Counted from the stretch's first letter, positions 35,097-46,659 are shown. The stretch: DNA of 64,000 bases from Gautieria morchelliformis (GCA_015179125.1 WHVA01000039.1:248001-312000), one strand, 5' to 3'. Translations and numbers: made by a program. Notes: generated from the letters alone by a model not told the origin.

Positions 35097-35290
35097 GTTG
35101 ACCTCTCGGATATCTACGATATCCTTGGCTTCTTCCGCAGCGACCTCTCCGGCGCTGGCACCAGGAAAGCCTCGCTGAACGCATTGGCAACGCCGGGAAG
35201 TCGTGGAGTAACGAATTTTATCGACAGCATGATATGGCTGCTTATAACGTTCGGTGAGATTGCACCCGCAAATCCCATCTTCCATCCATT
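35097..35290 (+). pseudogene. GT90/CAP10-like glycosyltransferase C-terminal exon fragment
   Basis: After an acceptor (CCGCAG, ending 35096) the frame reads VDLSDIYDILGFFRSDLSG, then shifts by one base near 35160 to ESLAERIGNAGKSW and EFYRQHDMAAYN. The order matches the C-terminus of fungal CAP10/GT90 proteins, in which a DLYDALAFFRGD-like helix precedes a W..E/F.W/Y...DM.AY helix. Only this region is present, so it is a broken fragment. The family assignment rests on pattern memory. Confidence 0.5.
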
Positions 35291-35689
35291 CTCCCAGTGT
35301 CTTCTGAACTTGATGTAATTGCCACCGAATACATGTTTCACAGCCTGTCTTTGCAGTATGCGTGGGTAATGAGTTCGGCTCACGAGGCTATGACTTATCG
35401 TGGCGGCGACGACGATTGCATCGATGCAGATTGGTGATGAATGGGTTCGGGCGTTCGTGGGGGACTGGCCGTGGTTGGGCTCGCAGTGTGGTAGCAGAGT
35501 TGTTGTACGCGTATAATTTAGATTACACACGTTCTCGGTTATCATTCACTCAGTATGCCGACCCTTACATAATTCACCGGTGCGCATTAACAGTTACACC
35601 GCCACCTTTGATGACTCAGGGGTAATGTGGCACCGGCCGCTGCCGAGAGCCGAGAATAAAAACAGGATTCGAAGACCGGAGCAGGCGCG

Positions 35690-35855
35690 CGGGTTGATCG
35701 ACGTTGCAGGCTTCGGGGGTTCTGCTTCCTAAGCTGATGGGTGCCTGGTGGCGTGGCGCAAAGTGGCCTGCGCGCTTGACGTGAATCGAGCCTAAATAGG
35801 TATGGCATCAATATCTCTGATCGCCGATCGATCACTTCGATCACGATCGCGATCT
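35690..35855 (+). repeat. dispersed repeat R2, third copy
   Basis: Aligns with 15566-15755: TTCGGGG-TTCTGCTTCC, GCGCGCTTGACGTGAATCGA, and GATCGATCACTTCGATCA. Divergence is clearly higher than between the inverted-repeat arms. Confidence 0.65.
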
Positions 35856-37127
35856 AAACTACACGGCGGTACGTACCTCTGTTGGGATGCTCCATATACA
35901 AGGCAGTCGAGTGGCGGCATTCGACTCTAGTCTGCGCCGTACCCTCATCCGCGCACTACCTTAACTGACCCACCCCGTCACTCGACTAGTACACACCATC
36001 AGCGCATCATTTTCATCTCACTCGTTAATGTGTTCCTCCTCGTTCTAGGCCAAGTGTCGAGGGTCGTCATTCTCACAGTTGGCGCGCGGTGCTGTGAGTC
36101 GTCTCTGTCATTCCCAGCACGCTGCGCCCATTCTCCATCCCACTAACCGCCCTCACCGCAGCAACCACCCTCTTCGTGTACCATACATTTAGCCCCATCG
36201 ACGAGAATGTGTCGTGCTTTTCGTCGTCATAGCCTCTTTGCCTATCCCGCCGCCGTGTCAGTATTCGTATCCGTATTGGTCCCCATATTTCTTGTCATAA
36301 TGATATGAACCCAACGCTTCTCTCCTTCTACCGTTCCCCATCCCAATCCTAAACTCATTCGCTTTCATTTCCTCCGCAATCTAAATCCCACCTCCAATCC
36401 CAAATGTATATAAATACCAAACTCAACTCCGTGAACATTTCTCCTGTCTCCTGTGAGCATGCACACAATGAGAATCATCCCGCATGCTTGCGATCGTTAA
36501 ATTCAGCACAATCTCCTGGCTAGCAGCCGACGGAGGTCAGGCCCAGAGTGGATAGTGCAAGTGTGGGAGCAGGAACTTGGATGCGGGATAATTAGATAAG
36601 GCGCCTAAATTGTCGCTGTGTACTGCTGCTTCGTCTCACAGATATACCGCATCGCAGAGTGCGGCAACAGTATTCAACGACATGGCACGTTCTCAAGCAC
36701 GTTCTCAACTTCTCCCTTCACGCTGTCGTCACAACTCCCGTCAAGTATGATATTCTTAGGATTTTTCCTCTCATTAGCCTTGGTCTACTTGGTCTAGAAG
36801 GTTCTGCAAGCTGGCGCTCAGATACAGCCGTTTTCCTTTGATTGCACCGAGGAAACCCTGTTCAGTATCAATGGGAAACATTTGTCCTTACACCAGGCAC
36901 TAGACAGTGAATTACCGTCGACCACCTTCTCTCACAGGCTAGATATTTCCCTTCTCCAGATCAATAATGAAGTGCTATGCATAGGCAGCCTTTGCTTTCT
37001 CAGCCATCCAAAGTCTGTTGTCCATGATACCTTTGGTTTTGGTTTGCCCAGGCAGCCATTGAGCCAGAAAAGCCTTGTGAGTATGCTGAAATGAATATTG
37101 CAGATTGATTTGCATAGCTACTCCAAA

Positions 37128-37162
<35 letters not shown>

Positions 37163-37814
37163 AACCAATGAGTAGTCCATATTCAGATGATGGACTTGGA
37201 AACCACTGACCGCTGAATTTGGATCAATGGGATATCATCAAGGCAAGCAATCACATTGTGCTCCATGGCATCTATATCTGTCATTTGTGCACTTGACCTG
37301 TATCAGAACTTGACTGCACCTCAGTATTGCTCAATAAAGTTGAGCTCACAATGAAATTTTGGATAAAAGTCATTCGGGGCACCTTTTCTCAGGTTTTTGA
37401 GGCATGCCAATCATGCTTTAGACTTCCAGCCCATGCTGGATGCTCTAGGTATAGAGATGTGGTTGGTTCAGCCAGCTTTCCTTCAATTTTCGCACTCCGC
37501 TGAGGTCACGTGATCTATTACATAAGCGGACAAATGTCCTTCATCATCCTTGCCCCAAAATTTTCTGAGCATGTCCTTGCATCATACAAGTGATTTCCTG
37601 CACATTTGTAAAATTCAAGTTTTTTGTCTATATACAGCTCAATTTTTATTCAAATAATATTCTGTTTCCTGGGACTCATTTCTAGAGGTTACTTGCATGG
37701 ATTGTAGGAGGCAAAGTGGTGAAAAAGTGACCATGTGAACATCTATTGAGCTCAAAATATTGGGCTAAAGTAGATTATGTAAGGGTGCCCTATTAGAGTG
37801 TCCTCTATCTTAGG
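35856..37814. other. AT-richer region without recognised gene
   Basis: Frames at 36659-36841 and 36882-37094 show no motif or splice support. Composition turns AT-rich after about 36650. A microsatellite lies at 37121. Nothing else was supported. Confidence 0.4.
37121..37164. repeat. (AATA)n microsatellite
   Basis: About eleven uninterrupted AAAT/AATA units. A simple repeat. Confidence 0.95.
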
Positions 37815-37841
37815 TACTGCGTTGCATCCAGGCCTGAATCG

Positions 37842-39153
37842 TCACCAACGTGTTTTCAGATAGTTGTCATGTTTTGCTCGACATAGGATTTTTACCGCTT
37901 CAGGACATCGCGATGGTCTCCAATTGTAAGTTTTTGATTCATATATTATCGGTATGGAATGGTTAATGGACCTCAGAGGTGGCAGTGGTATTTCATCCGC
38001 GGAACGACAGATATCCGTCGCGTATTCCCGAAGTTGTGTACATATCTGTTGTAGTCCATCTTCTACCAGGTCCGCTGCCATTGATGTTACGGTGGCTACG
38101 TCAGGTCTACCAATCTTTTCTGCCATATTCGACACTATAGAGACTCTAGAGGGGTTGAATCCCAACATAACCCTGTGTTGGAACAAGAAGGGAGTACCCA
38201 ATATCATATCATAATTTTCCAAGTTAATAACGTCGAATGGTCTCCTTTCGAGTATTTCCTGGTATGTGAATTCCACCGTTGTGGAGCAATTGATCATCGT
38301 GCGGGAGCCCATGGCTGCAAGCTGACAGGGAAGAGATGAAGTTGGCTAGAAACCCGGAATCTAACAAAGCCCGTATGTCTTTTCCATTGACTTGTACTGT
38401 GATGACGATGGCTTTAGGTATTAGTCATTTGAAGTCCTTAGGTTTACTGGCATTGCGCTCCATCTCCTGTGTCTTCTGAGGATTCCTTGTAACTTTTCCT
38501 TGAGATTTGGCAGCTATAGTGTTAGACACCGGAGACGCCGCTGCCATGTGTATTTGAACCTCCTCATTCTCATTCGATGGGGACTCCTTATCATCACTTT
38601 CGTCCTCTATGGGTACTAGCCCAGGCATAGAAGCATATATGTCCTCTTCTTCCTGGGGGACGATCGTCTGCAGGATATCATCCAAGTGTTTGGTTTCGTT
38701 CTCAGGGCCGTCCATTTCTTCTGAAGTGAATGAGTACTCATCCTCACTGTTTGTAGGATCCTGAGCATCCTCTAGTTCCCCCAGTCGGCGGTTATTTGCT
38801 ATACGCTCAGTGTTCTGTGTGGTGAGCTGTTGACGGTTTAGGTGCTGTGGGTTATCCTGTGAGTTGATCCAGGTTTCTCTGTTCCATCTAGTACCTAACC
38901 TTGAGAAGGCTCGCAGCACTCATCTGGTATCCACCCACATATCTTCTGAGAAAGGTTCAATTGCGGGGGTTATTTTGGCTTGTCTTTGGATGTTTTCGAA
39001 TTCTATCCAGGCAACACAGTCAAAGTCATTGTCCAGGATTGTCTCCACGGTCAGTGAGTAATGCATGTTGAATAAACGGTCATTGATCAGTACAGTGTCT
39101 ATAGATACTGGGATCGTTGTAAATCTTTTTGATCTGGGACAATCTGGGGGCAC
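37842..39153 (-). pseudogene. gypsy protease and linker region, frameshifted
   Basis: Pieces in different frames: a linker (38920-39153), an acidic spacer (38425-38919), the protease active-site stretch (VNGKDIRALLDSGFLANFI, near 38345-38400, with the DSG triad), and the protease C-terminal half (YDMILGTPFLFQHRV in 37842-38312). A one-base shift separates the DSG region from the rest near 38320. The last frame stops at TGA 37842-37844, after which RFRPGCNAVP continues in frame. Confidence 0.7.
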
Positions 39154-39194
39154 GAGGCAGTGGGCGGTACTGACACCATCGGATAGGCTTTGAC

Positions 39195-40637
39195 TTATTG
39201 CATCCCAGAAACTTGTGGGATATCCAAGGCGTTTGGTGTGTCATTTAGATCTTCCCATTGCTCTATCATGTTGAGTTCCAACATGATGTTTTCAGCGGCT
39301 AAGCGGTCTAGAGCAGCGACAGGGTCGGGTATCTCAACGGTTGCTGCGTGTACGCCGGGGGGCTTCAGGTGGCGATTAGTCGGGACCGTTGTGCGTGTAG
39401 GACAGTTGCGTGAGAGGTGGCCCGATTCCTTGCATAGGAAGCAGAGTCCTTTGGCACGTAAGTCATCTTTTTGCGCATCAGAGAGTTTGGGCCTATTGGC
39501 TAGGGACGGTGAGCGGGATCTTCTTTTCACGCTGGAGTTATATCTGCTATCATTTGTCGTTCTATCTCTAGGCTTGAAATTGTGGAAGTTGTGGCATTTA
39601 GATGGAGAGGTTCGTGACCTGAGTGCCTCTGTTGGGGACGCCGGGCGTGGATATGCATCTCTATTCCTCAAAGGTCGTTTGGGTTCTGTTTTTGGAAGGG
39701 AGGCGTTCCACCTTTCTTCGTATTGTCGTAAATGTTCAGCCTGTTCGAATCGTTCAGCGGTCTCTTCTAATGTCAAGAGATCTGTGTATTCATCAGACAA
39801 ACCCGCCTTAGTCCATTCTAGGTGAAGGTAGCTGTTGGCTCCATTCCATAGCTGTTGAACAATGTGGAACTCCGTAATATCCGGCAGGCGCGTTGCCAGA
39901 GATCGCAGGTGTCTGATGTATTCTCGTATCGTTTTCTTGCCTTGGTGAGCTTCATAGAATTTTTGATGTATTTGTTGTCTAATGTGTCCTGGGAAACAGA
40001 AGTCCAATAGCTCCTTTCCCAGGGATTCTACCGTGTAGTTGTCAGGTTGAGGGGCCACGAATGTCATGTAGTATTTCGTTGCTTTTCCTTTCATAAATTT
40101 CTTCATGTGTCTTACATGAAAATGTGATGGAAATTTTGTCATTTTGAACCAATTATTTACTTCAAATGTCCACTGCTCAAACGCGTCGAAGTCTGCGGAG
40201 CCGTTGTATGGGTCTGGCTCCGAGATTTTGACATGGGACGTGTCTGCAAGTCTTTCTTTCAGTTTCTTACGGTAAGCTTTCTTTCGAAGTATTTTGGCTG
40301 TGTACATGCTAGGTGGGTCACTTGATTTAGCCGAGGACACATCCGAGTCGTATTGCTGGTTTGTGGGGTGCTTTGTTGTTCTTCCCTTGAAGATATTTGC
40401 CAAGTAGCTTTGGACCGGGATCTGGTCCATAGTGTGAGTCAGGAATGGGTAAGTAGTCATTGCTGTTTCCCTATCCCCGGGCTTCAATTGTCTGAGCTGA
40501 TAAACCCCCGGGAGGACACTTGACAATTTTCTTTTATTGGCATCATCTGGGTCAGCACTGTTGAGCTCTACATGGGGTTGTTGGGCAAGCAGCTCGTCAG
40601 TTTGGGAGGTGACAGTCTGTACGTCTACTGTTAACAT
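39195..40637 (-). CDS. retroelement Gag polyprotein, gypsy type (open reading frame retained)
   Basis: 480 codons open from ATG 40637. The middle holds a retrotransposon-gag region (DAFEQWTFEVNNWF, GKATKYYMTFVAPQ, FCFPGHIRQQIHQKF, KKTIREYIRHLRSLATRLPD), then an R/S-rich basic linker and one CCHC knuckle (CFLCKESGHLSRNC, about residues 410-423). Such proteins form the particle that packages element RNA. The intact frame beside broken downstream pieces is notable; domesticated gag genes exist, but I have no evidence of use here. Confidence 0.75.
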   Translation of the reverse strand: MLTVDVQTVTSQTDELLAQQPHVELNSADPDDANKRKLSSVLPGVYQLRQLKPGDRETAMTTYPFLTHTMDQIPVQSYLANIFKGRTTKHPTNQQYDSDVSSAKSSDPPSMYTAKILRKKAYRKKLKERLADTSHVKISEPDPYNGSADFDAFEQWTFEVNNWFKMTKFPSHFHVRHMKKFMKGKATKYYMTFVAPQPDNYTVESLGKELLDFCFPGHIRQQIHQKFYEAHQGKKTIREYIRHLRSLATRLPDITEFHIVQQLWNGANSYLHLEWTKAGLSDEYTDLLTLEETAERFEQAEHLRQYEERWNASLPKTEPKRPLRNRDAYPRPASPTEALRSRTSPSKCHNFHNFKPRDRTTNDSRYNSSVKRRSRSPSLANRPKLSDAQKDDLRAKGLCFLCKESGHLSRNCPTRTTVPTNRHLKPPGVHAATVEIPDPVAALDRLAAENIMLELNMIEQWEDLNDTPNALDIPQVSGMQ

Positions 40638-40675
40638 TGTATCCCTCGAGCTCGACTCACGCGCCCTCCATTTCT

Positions 40676-41420
40676 CATAAATTCAGGAGAGCCCAATGGC
40701 AGCTGCGTTGGTGCAAACGTGGTGGGACATCTGAAATAGTCCCCTGGTGGGGCACAATTGGCAGCCATTTTCTCCGCCGCCCGAGTTGAGTGCACCCGAG
40801 CGACAAGAGAGCTGTCGATCAGAAGGACTGTAACATATACGCCTCATAAGTAATATTGTCATTTGCTGGACGGACGGTATTATATTCTACCTGTGATTGG
40901 CGGGAGCAGTACACAAAGTAAAAACATTTTTAGGAAGGAACAAACGAGCGGTACCTGGCGTAGAAGGATCACCTTGTGTGTGGAGAGGAACAAGAATTAA
41001 AACTGAAAATAAAAAAGGATGGCGGGCAAGAACAATCTCGAACAGAAACGTCTCCACAGTCCCCAGAGTGCGCACACGAAAATGTTGCGCCGTAAACTAG
41101 GAAGTCACAACGGGAGCTATGTACACCGGGGCATAGAAACGACAGAAGCAGCAGAAGCAAGTAATGGAAGCCCCCAGCGCCAAATTCCAATTGACAGCTG
41201 CGGAAGCACGACAGGGACAGAAGCGCCGTCGCGGCAAGCAAGAGACCGGAAGAAGCCAGGATGACATAAGATGTAGCCAGGAACCCGAAGCCGAACGAAC
41301 AGAGCTCGAGACACGTGGCCGCCATGCGCAGGGCGGAATTAGGACGCCTGGTGCGGGTCACGTGGGTCGTGGGAGAAACTGTCGTCATGCAGAGACGGTG
41401 GTGTATATACGTGGGGGATC
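40676..41420 (-). repeat. dispersed repeat R1, third copy
   Basis: Same order of blocks as 4731-5350 with insertions (for example extra sequence near 40740-40780 and 40905-40970). It ends in a TATA-like GTGTATATACG. It is older than the inverted-repeat copies. Confidence 0.7.
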
Positions 41421-41426
41421 GCTGGG

Positions 41427-41560
41427 TTTCCTCGCGTTTTGTGTTTTATTTTTTATTTTTTATTATATTGTGTGTTGGGATCACTCTTATATATATGCTC
41501 TCATTTCCTGGTCATGTTGCCCTTCTGGTACTTCTCGTACACACAGGCCCTGGCCCGCGT
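41427..41560. repeat. dispersed repeat R3
   Basis: TTTTGTGTTTTATTTTTTATT, ATTGTGTGTTGGGATCACTCTTAT and CATTTCCTGGTCATG-TGCCCTTCTGGTACT blocks recur at 48890-48990, and a weaker match occurs at 14190-14285 in the right arm. The T-rich start followed by coding-like text is reminiscent of an intron plus exon of the O-fucosyltransferase-like relics. Confidence 0.6.
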
Positions 41561-41698
41561 GCCGCGCATGTAGAGATTACTGCCATTGCTACTATATACG
41601 TTGCCTTCGGTCCCTGTCGGCTTTCGACTCTTCCCTTGAATCCGCAATCCAATCTAAGCCGTGGTCGCGTATGGTACTGACATGCGCAGCTATGAGAG

Positions 41699-42196
41699 TG
41701 TTGGGTGCATTTATGCTCCTGCACCAAAATCAAGCATAATATATTCAATTTGTTGTATGGTTTTTCAATCTCTTCTCACACTGTTCTTGTACCATGCATC
41801 CATTTCTCTGGTTATTTTCGAAATTTTCCAGTCACTCCCTACTTCTCCATTCCACTTTGTTATTTCTATTTTCACAAGCGGCTGCACCCAGCGGAGTCTG
41901 AAATGACTTCGATGCGCGAGCTATCGGGCGCTAAAGGGCCGGGTAGTAGTACATGCACAGTGAGACAGATTTCCCCCTCTCTCAGTGACCACTAAATTCA
42001 CTGAGAGAGGCAAGTAAATTAGTCTAGTGTTCGTTCGATTTATTGACCTAGAAATCCTCTGTAGTGAATTGATTTCTAGGTAGTGTATAATATATTTACA
42101 GTGACCACTAAATTCACTGAGAGAGTGAATTGATTTCTAGTCTATTCTTTTGAGCAACAAGTCCATACCTACTGCCTATAATTCCTGTCCTCTACA
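41699..42196 (+). repeat. solo LTR of the Copia-4 family
   Basis: 498 bp, TGTTGGGTGCAT to CCTCTACA, the same length as and clearly homologous to the 5' LTR at 59640-60137. Flanked by the target duplication GAGAG (41694-41698, 42197-42201). Inside is the perfect hairpin CTCTCTCAGTGA...TCACTGAGAGAG and a CCTAGAAATC...GATTTCTAGG pair. Confidence 0.95.
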
Positions 42197-42558
42197 GAGA
42201 GAATGACTTTTAAGTACTTCTACGTTATGCGTCCCTGGGGTGCTGATGGCCAGACACGGAGAGAAATGGAAGGGCAAGTGAACAGCAGGACGATATTGGC
42301 TACATGTCGACAGAAGGAATACATATTAATAAACAAGACGGGTACCCACGTTCGAGTCCTTCCGATTCTCCTCACTCATTGGAATCATATATCCACTTGA
42401 CTTCTACGGGGATATATTCATTCCCCTTCTTCAGCACCCTCGGAGCCTCGCCGCGTACCGTCCTCCCCCTTAGACTTTTAGCCCTGCACTTCGAGTGTCT
42501 TCGAGGCAGAATCTGTCCGCGCAAAAAGCTTCATGCACGCTGGATTCCAGCACAGCCG

Positions 42559-42617
42559 GCGGAGGGTGGGGTAGTGCGTCTGTATGTCACATAGAGACGC
42601 ACTACACCACCCTCCGC
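42559..42617. repeat. fold-back palindrome F1
   Basis: 29-bp arms (42559-42587, 42589-42617) with two mismatches around a single central base. Confidence 0.95.
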
Positions 42618-42917
42618 AGTATGTGGCGCTTCACCTCCTTTTCACGGGAGGATCCATGGCCACATTTACTACACAGCCATTATTTCTCTGCGACTTTGAT
42701 GGGACCCTCGACCTCAAATAGCTCCGAGGACCCTTCAAGTTTCTCGTGGATTTTCTTCAGCTCGCCCGTGGACCAGATGACTACTGAGCATCTTGTCCAC
42801 GAGGCACGAGCACGGCCTAAGGCTTAGGCGGTGCTCGGGTTTTTCGGCTTGTACAGCGGTCGTGGTGGGTTGGAGTCAGGGTCCAACGGGTAGCCACGCG
42901 GCGGGATGGACCCAGGC

Positions 42918-43004
42918 GCGTGTGATGGGGAGGCTCCTGTGGAATTTTCTCGAACGCCGACGAGGAGCTCGAGGAAATTCACCAGGAGCCTTCCCATCAC
43001 ACGC
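42918..43004. repeat. fold-back palindrome F2
   Basis: 36-bp arms (42918-42953, 42969-43004) with four mismatches and a 15-base loop. Confidence 0.95.
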
Positions 43005-43296
43005 ACCCGGGTGGTGGAAATGACGGTGGCCCACCACCGTCGTTTCCACAAGTCAGGGAACACCGTGCTAGCTCTTATAGGTCGCAGCCTCGCAGCCACC
43101 CGTCAGAGCTCCTCCACGCGAACGCGCGTTGGCGCAGACCATTGGTGGAAGGGTCACGCCGACGCGACGGCTTGCAGCGGGATTTCCCTGTGAGTGTGGG
43201 TGGCTGGTGCTGCTGAGGGTTGCTCCTTGATTTCTCGTCGTATTCACCTCCGGATAGGTCCTCGTAGGTATCGTCGTCCGAGGGCGGGGGAGCGAC

Positions 43297-43415
43297 GGAG
43301 CAGATGCGCATCGACTCGCGAGCCGCAGGGCACCCTCAGCTTCCGGCGCCAGCACGGAGTGGAGGACGACCTGGACATGGATGGGAAGATAAGGTCGAGG
43401 AACAGGTGGCGTGCA
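43297..43415 (+). pseudogene. O-fucosyltransferase-like fragment, diverged copy
   Basis: CAGATGCGCATCGACTCGCG and the following CACCCTCAGCTTCCGG-GCCAGCAC-GAGTGG align with 14927-14987. The next bases (GACCTGGACATGGATGGGAA-ATAAGGTCGA) align with 15209-15240. About 220 bp between are missing. It is a deletion derivative of the relic in the inverted-repeat arms. Confidence 0.6.
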
Positions 43416-43544
43416 TCATTATCGGTCGAAGGCGCTCACAAGATAAGATATGATGGGTAGTAAATTCGATAGTCTGCAGCGACTCGAGTCACTGCCTTAA
43501 ATACATGAAAATTATCCTAATTATAGTGAGGTCCTTTGTCTTGC

Positions 43545-43570
43545 AAAGTACAAGGAGATCCTTGTACTTT
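43545..43570. repeat. fold-back palindrome F3
   Basis: Perfect 12-bp arms (AAAGTACAAGGA / TCCTTGTACTTT) around a 2-base loop. Confidence 0.95.
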
Positions 43571-44545
43571 ACTGTGCTCCTTGTCCATCCCATACCTTTG
43601 TCTACGTCACCGGCTTATGTTTGTAATTGAGGGATAAGAAGGGAGATAGAGACAGACGGAACGGGACACGAAGCGCAATGCGCGAGAGACGAAACACTAG
43701 CGAGGACACTGTTAACTCGCTCGACCGGACTCCTCATGGGAGTGAAGGGCTACAACCATTAGATTGTTTGTAACTAATGATCTACTACTTGTATATGACG
43801 GACATAGGGGTGGAAACCGGTAGAATGTCATGGAACACCAGAATGGCAATCACCGGTGTTAGCAATGGTGACAGGTGACGCAAGTGTAACAAGAAGAAGA
43901 ATACTACCTACAAGGCTAGGAAAAATAGTAGAAATAGCGCAAAAAATGCCGGACGATCCTCACTTCATAACAATGTTAGCATGTGCGAATGTTTGGGCAA
44001 ACTGATGTACAGTCGTCGGAGCTTGAACATTGTGTTCTGCGTTCTCCCACGCCTCCAACTGACAGAGCTGCTTTTCACTGTGGAGTTGTCTGTCCTCCGC
44101 GTTGATTTCCTAACTGTAGCTTTGAGCCTCTATAGCGTCAAGTCAAAATCCAGCTGCCACCTTTAATCTGATGATGTGCTGTGCACTGGCAACATGCGTA
44201 CTCACTTTCCGACGAACTGAGGCACGACTGGATTGACGACTCCAAGAATGCTAAGTGTCATACGAAGGCGTAGTATGAATCGCCTCGCCTGCCAATGCTG
44301 GGTAAGTAGAATTTGGCTTTGGGAATTCGGAAACGGCGTGTTTGTGGCTACGACTCTCTGAACAGTTTGTCACAGGGTAAGGACATGTTTATTGGTGAGC
44401 TAACGACATTGTACACCTGTCCCTCCGTGCTGATTAAGTAGCTGAGATTGCGCAGTGCAAAAGTTGCTTCCGGCCTCATGGTAACCCCCACACAACAGCT
44501 GACCCACGAACACAACACCCTCCATCCACACCAGCACGCGCGACT

Positions 44546-45796
44546 ATGAGCAGCGGGGGAGACGACTCTCCAGAGGAGGTGGGTCCCCATCGCCAGTCAT
44601 TGAGTGGTCTCGCGGAGCAGTTGCCCCCGCCACGACGACGACGACCGCCCCAGCAGTGACATCAGCGTCGGCCCAAGAATATCAACACACACTGACTCCC
44701 GCCCCACCCACACTCTACCCCAACGACCCTTCCGAAACCATCGACATTGACACATTCCTCCATATCCTCAACCTCGACGAGGAGGACAATCATGGGGTCA
44801 ACAGCGGCATGGCCTGGTTTGAGTACGCCGCCGGACATGGACAATCAGTTGCGAGTCCAACGTGCTGTGTGGTCACTCCCGTGCTCACATCCATCTCCAC
44901 GCCCCCATCGTTCCCCGTCAGCGCCGACTCGCCCCTCGGCCACTTCCTCAAGGGCTCGTCTGCCGCCCTCGGGGTACACAAAATGCCGCGCTCGTGCGAT
45001 CAGATCTAGCACTTGTGTGAGGGGCTGGACGTCGGTGTAGAGGTGCAGCCTGACGCAGAAGAGGACCACGACACCGCCAAGGTCGGAGAGGCCGATTAAG
45101 GCGGAGGAGGCCCTTAAGGGGGTTTTTTTTTTCCATTTTATCCGTCTCCATCCATCCTACTCTCTTGCCTTCCTTTTTTCTCCACCTGCACGTGTCGAGC
45201 TGTTGTGGCGCAACGCAGGTTATCGTTGTAATTCTGTTGCTGCTTTGTTCCGTTTTGACATCGGGCTGGAGTGGGGACTGGAGCTGCAGTTGGAACTGGA
45301 GTCGGAATTCATTTCGATCTCGATCTGGTTCAAGTTCGAATTCAATTTCGAGGCCAGGATCTGCTGTGCTTCGAGCTTGATCCCTGTCTTAGGTCGAGTT
45401 CCGTTCATGCTTGAGCCCTTTCCATCCTGTCGTGCTTTGGATTACGCTCAGTGCAGAGTTTACTCAGCCGTTGTTCCGTTGTTATTCGTGGTTGTGCTTC
45501 TGCATTCATACTTTGGCTTGATGCTGCGTTCGCGACGAGTTCCCCGCCTCCCCCTTGACTTCCTCTCGAATTCTACGTATCGTTCATCATTCTCACCTCT
45601 CTTTCCTTCTCGCCCTTTTCTTTCCTTCACGCACACGATTGCTTTCACACGCATTCCTTCCCTCCTCCCACCCTCTTCCCTGATTTATTTCGTTAACCCC
45701 CTCCGCAGAATTCACATCATCCTCACCCACGTGAAGACCGAGTACGCGGAGGCAGAGCAATGGCTGAGGGTGTATTATAAGAGGTTGGGTGTCTGA
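44546..45796 (+). pseudogene. YPD1-like histidine-containing phosphotransfer protein pseudogene
   Basis: Exon pieces read, in order, IDIDTFLHILNLDEED and MAWFEY (near 44725-44830), then after an acceptor ending 44920 (CCCGTCAG) SPLGHFLKGSSAALGVHK with the HFLKGSS active-histidine motif (44928-44985). A long intron (about 45100-45708) leads to the last exon, VKTEYAEAEQWLRVYY, stopping at 45796. This is the four-helix layout of fungal YPD1/Mpr1 proteins, which relay phosphate between hybrid histidine kinases and response regulators. Helix 2 is out of frame near 44835 (PPDMDNQL appears in another frame). TAG at 45007-45009 falls where Gln would be expected. The first ATG (44546) is tentative. 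Confidence 0.7.
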
Positions 45797-46616
45797 GCGC
45801 GTACCCGCAGGGGTGCTCGTTGGAAGAAACAAACAGGAAGGGCACGCGGGCAGCTGGGCGGACGGAATGGGAGGGGGAGGGTGCATCATTAGCGCCCCCG
45901 ACCGCCTAATTCTTTTTCGTCATTATTTGTCGCTGTCGTCGTTGTCGTCTCCCTCGTTTCACCCCCCTGCCCGCCCTGCCCCGCCCCGCCCCATTCCTCT
46001 ATTGCTACATGGCCACCACACGATATTACGTCGTGGACGTTGCTACCCACTCCACTCGTCCCATACCGTCCCTCAGGCCGCCCAGTCATGTACACTTCCC
46101 CCATATATACGGGCCACCGCCTAATCTACACTTTCTGTTTCCACAGCAGTCAATACCTCCCCTCTATTGCGCCGGTTAACGGGGCCTACAGTCGGTGGGT
46201 AGGCGTGTAAGAAGCTCGGTGCATCATTGATACGCGAGCACGTGCTCAATACTGCTTCTGGATACATTCTATTACATAATCTTCATCTGAGGACTGAGAT
46301 ACAGAACCCAGGCACACCATCAAAGAAGCAAGCACCAATAAGACCCAGGCACCCCATTGAAGAAACGAAGAGCAAATCAGGCACGTCCCTGTCCCAGGAA
46401 TCAGGATTGGAATGCCATGCCCCAGCGGCAACAGGCATCCTTGCCATCTGTAGCCTTTCGCACAACCGCGGCACCTCCAATTGGTAAGAGGCTAAACCTT
46501 GTCACAAAGGCCGCTCTGGGCACTCCACGCACTAGTCGTGCCAACAGTTCGCTGCATCCCCTATAGTCGTGCCGCACGAGTATAGAGAGTTCAAGGAACT
46601 GTTGGTTCACCTGATG

Positions 46617-46659
46617 GCTAAACGTGCTCGCGGACAGTCTGTTCGCAAGCACGTTTAGC
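46617..46659. repeat. fold-back palindrome F4
   Basis: Perfect 12-bp arms GCTAAACGTGCT / AGCACGTTTAGC, extended outward by CACCT/AGGTG after a small bulge. The 19-base centre is itself partly complementary. Confidence 0.9.

Larger units (their letters stand above)
37815..40637 (-). mobile_element. Ty3/gypsy-type gag-protease fragment without polymerase
   Basis: Gag and a retropepsin-like region are recognisable, and the reading ends just where RT should begin (RFRPGCNAVP, near 37815-37842). No LTR, RT, RNase H or integrase is found on either side, so this is a truncated relic. Its 5' edge abuts repeat R1 at about 40676. Confidence 0.75.
42202..44545. other. region with fold-back palindromes and one gene fragment
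   Basis: Apart from the fold-backs at 42559, 42918 and 43545 and the fragment at 43297, I see no coding region with motif support. The stretch 43480-44350 is AT-richer with no recognisable element. Confidence 0.4.

Noticed and set aside
37121-37164. Telomere-like or CRISPR-like repeat array
   Set aside because: It is a simple AAAT microsatellite without spacers; no TTAGGG runs were seen anywhere.
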